A DNA stretch of 64,000 bases from Delphinapterus leucas. Taxonomy: Eukaryota; Chordata; Mammalia; Artiodactyla; Monodontidae. Each line of letters starts with the position of its first letter. Position 1 is the first letter of the stretch. The notes beneath the pieces are model-generated. The model was not told where the DNA came from, searched no databases, and worked only from the letters and a program-made list of their open reading frames with translations. Made by a program: the position numbers and the translations under genes. Of the stretch, positions 61,199-64,000 are shown one piece after another. The stretch is taken from NCBI RefSeq assembly GCF_002288925.2, contig NW_022098069.1, positions 72,035,660 through 72,099,659 of the forward strand, read 5' to 3'.

Positions 61199-62438
61199 AA
61201 TGTGAATCTGCCTCTCTGCTTAGTGTCCACTCTTCCTTTTAAAGCCCTAACAAAAGATAACGCCAACTGTGGTCTACAAAGGAAGACTGTTTGTACCATC
61301 TATATTTATCCTGAACATCAAAAGGATTCTGAATGTGCATAGAGTTTTATAAAGAAATGAAATGCTCTGGCTTATGTCTCAAAATGAATATAAAAGATTA
61401 GAATAACCAAAGGCTGAGAGCAAAATACTAAGTCTATAAATATCTGAGTCTAGAAGATTTGTATAAAACACTATAAGCAAAACAAAAAATAATAGATGTT
61501 TTTTAAAAAAAGAAAAAATAATAGGTAAAAATATAAGCATTCCTCCAAAACAGGTTTATATGACACTACTAACATTTTTCAGCCTTCTAAACTGTATAGT
61601 GATAATATTTAGAATGACACATATAGTGAGCATTTTTTTTTCATAGTTTTTTAACTTCATGCATGAACATACTGTCACTTGAGCCTCATAATTCTATTAG
61701 GTAGGAGATGGAAATAAGCCTTCATACGAAGGTAAGAAAATAAACATGAAGGTTAAGGTCTGATAGATACTTGGTCATATATTTTAAATCTTTTATAATT
61801 AGTTATATTAAAAATATATTTCTTGAAAATATAATTCCACGTAGTTTAAGAAACTACAAAACACAAATTGGTAAAAATAAGTAGCAGAACTGCAGCCACA
61901 ATCATGATCCATTTCAATTTGAATCCTTACAAAATTTGTTTGGATTCTTCTACTTCAAGAATACACAATATTTTCCAAAAGTCAACTTTCATCAATATTT
62001 AATTGTAACTTTATCTCTAGTACCTCCTTTTACTCTTTCATCTTTGTCGAATGTAGTTAGATTAATTCCAACAAAAATTAACTTTATACAAAGACTTCTG
62101 TCTTTAGAGTTGAAAACATCAGACTGTTGGCCTGAAAGAAAGCAGCTGCATGTTGGAAATTCTCACTTTTCACTTGGATGTTTACTGTCATATAGACATA
62201 GATGTTTTCCAGCAGTGTGACAATATTTTAATTTTAAACAGGTTTTTTTTTTTTTGGCTAATTCTTCAACTTTTAAGGGGTCCTTTTATAAGTTCATTTT
62301 TTTCCTCTTTGGCTAAATTCAAAAAAGAGTTATATTTCCTCTAAATCAAAGCAGATTTTAATTGCAAAGATGTTTTTCATTTATTTTGGATATGTCAAGA
62401 TTTCCTTGTGGGTGTTATGCAAGTCAAAGTGTGCAGAG
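61199..62438. other. Unique DNA, no gene seen
   Basis: A 94-codon frame (61936-62220) is unrecognised. T and A runs are common. No repeat is identified. Confidence 0.5.
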
Positions 62439-62475
62439 TTAGCACCTTCTTTTTTTTTTTTTAGCACCTTCTTTT
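62439..62475. repeat. 15-bp direct repeats flanking a T run
   Basis: The word ttagcaccttctttt is exact at 62439-62453 and 62461-62475, with seven more T between. It looks like a target duplication around a bare poly-A tail inserted in antisense, or a 22-bp tandem duplication. Confidence 0.85.
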
Positions 62476-62479
62476 GTAG

Positions 62480-63712
62480 TTGAGTTTTTATTGAGATAAA
62501 ATTTACCTATAGTGAGAAGCAGAGATATTAAATGTGTATTTTGATGAATTTTGAAAAATATATGTACGCAAGTAACCAATCCACTGTTTAAAATATATTA
62601 GAACATTTTTATCACACCAGAAAGTTTCTTTTCCCCATTGTCATACTCTACCCTCCATTTAAACAAAATTCTGATTTCTACCACCCAATATTTCTAACAC
62701 CATATATTGTTCTTGAATTTAATATACTTGATCTTTCTCAAATTAGTGTTTCTGTATGGTATGAAGTGAGGGTTAAGTATTATTTTTCCCATTCATTTTT
62801 TCCCGTTTTTGAAGAACATATGTTCATCCGTGGAATTGATCTGGTGCCCAGACTAAAATTGACCATACAGATGCACATATATGAATTATCTATTTATTTT
62901 ATTGATCTATTTGTCTACTTTTACTCCAGAAACACACACTCTTCATTACTTGTAGCCTTATAGTAACTCTTGAAATCTTGTAGTGTAATTACTCCTGCAC
63001 TGTTCTTATATTTTATGATTTGGACTATGGCAGTTACTGTGCATTGACATATTTTAGAATAAGCCTAAAAATTTCTAAAGTCTGGTGGAATTTTCACTGT
63101 GATGACTGAGTCTCTACATCAATTTGGAGAGAATTAAGTTAAAATTAATATGGAATTTTCCAGTCCATGTAATTTGCATTAACTTAAGTCATCTTTAATT
63201 CCTCTTGCATATTTTTTCAGTGTACAGTTTTTACACAAGTTGTTGAAATCTTACCTAAATATTTCATGGTTTGATGTACTTTAAAATAGTATTCTAAAAA
63301 TTTATATTTCTATTCATTTTTTTCTATAATATAGAAATAAAAGTGACTTTTGTTTATTTACATTTTATCCTAAGAACTTGCCAAATTTATTTATGTGTTC
63401 TAGTATTTTGGGGAGCAGGGAGAGTTACTTAGAATTTTCTTATGTATTAAAGTATGTGCACTGGATATAAGGAAGGTGCTAACTTTTCTTTCTAGTATTT
63501 ATGTCTTTATTTACTCCTTGCTTTATTGACCTCTGTACAACTTTGAGTGTATTTAATAGAATGGCAAGAATAGATATTCTTTAGAGGAAGCACTCAATAT
63601 TTCACACTTATGATAATGTTGCTGTTGGTTTCTCATGGATGTACTTTACACACTGAGAACATTACCTCTATTTCCAATTTGCTGAGAGTGTTTATCAAGA
63701 GTATGTGTTGAA
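62480..63712 (-). mobile_element. Old L1 (L1M) 3' part, antisense
   Basis: Reverse-complement L1: a 3'-UTR-like start (gagtttttattgagataaaa) runs into ORF2 words (ctattgatctatttg-like block, ccttatagtaactcttgaaa, tcttgtagtgtaattactcc, cagtgtacagtttttacaca, tttgctgagagtgtttatca). It ends at 63712 against a sense L1. It is strongly diverged, with stops throughout. Confidence 0.7.
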
Positions 63713-64000
63713 AAGCTACAGTAATCAAGAGTATGGTACTGGCATAAAAACAGAAATATAGATCAATGGAACAGAATAGAAAGTCCAGAGAAGAGATAAA
63801 CCTAAGCCCTATGGTCACCTAATCTATGACAAAGGAGGCAAGACTATACAATGGAGAAAAGACCATCTCTTCAATAAGCGGTGTTGGGAAAATTGGACAG
63901 CTACATGGAAAAGAATGAAATTAGAACACTCCCTAACACCATACACAAGAACAAACTCAAAATGGATTAAAGACCTAAATGTATGTCTGGATACTATAAA
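63713..64000 (+). mobile_element. Younger L1 ORF2 fragment, sense, runs off the window
   Basis: The sequence begins aagctacagtaatcaagagt and continues as the ORF2 region downstream of the reverse transcriptase (gaacactccctaacaccata, aaaatggattaaagacctaa). It is close to ruminant/whale L1 sequence as I remember it. The reading frame containing WYWHKNR starts at 63734 and is broken by a small insertion near 63790. After that, about 65 codons stay open to the window end (YGHLIYDKG through WIKDLN). It is 5'-truncated at 63713. Its 3' end lies outside. Confidence 0.85.

Noticed and set aside
1..64000. CRISPR arrays, operons, prokaryotic signals or a novel defence system
   Set aside because: Sequence is clearly mammalian nuclear DNA; no spaced identical repeats of the CRISPR kind and no gene clusters.

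Overview
The window looks like non-coding nuclear DNA from a cetacean (whale or dolphin). The main evidence is three tRNA-derived SINEs of the CHR type, at 4570-4779, 14935-15058 (minus) and 40647-40803 (minus). The first is nearly unmutated, has a long A tail and a 12-bp target duplication, and matches the CHR-2-type SINE I associate with whales. L1, L2, MIR, MER1 and LTR repeats, and the general AT-richness with few CpGs, fit a placental mammal. The species cannot be told from the sequence.

I find no host protein-coding gene, tRNA, rRNA or snRNA. The longest open frames are about 130 codons, and most of them lie in repeats or low-complexity DNA. The window is best read as intergenic or deep intronic.

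Layout: 0-14 kb is mostly unique AT-rich DNA with a MER1 hAT transposon (2528-3126), a young CHR SINE, MIR copies (one split by an LTR at 7680-8172) and an L2 fragment. 14-19 kb is antisense L1 carrying a nested CHR SINE. 22.3-28.6 kb is the densest part: an internally deleted L1, an antisense LTR, an ERVL-like provirus (5' LTR, tRNA-Leu-like primer site, decayed interior with a pol remnant, about 40 bp of 3' LTR) invaded by a ruminant/cetacean-type L1 3' end, then a further L1 tail. 28.6-47.9 kb is mostly unique DNA with two LTR-like repeats, an L2 copy, a CHR SINE and a cluster of inverted repeats near 40 kb. 48-54 kb holds an L2 split by an antisense L1, another L2, and an L1 3' end. 54-64 kb is unique DNA with a MIR. 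It ends in an antisense L1 abutting a sense L1 that runs off the window.

No set of genes works together here. What the window offers is a history of nested insertions. I found no previously undescribed biological system. The best leads are a possible cryptic exon at 43687-43840, an inverted-repeat cluster at 39973-40261, an ORF1-to-ORF2 joined L1, a 42-bp tandem duplication and a tail-only retrotransposition scar. Repeat names come from recognition by eye, without a database search.
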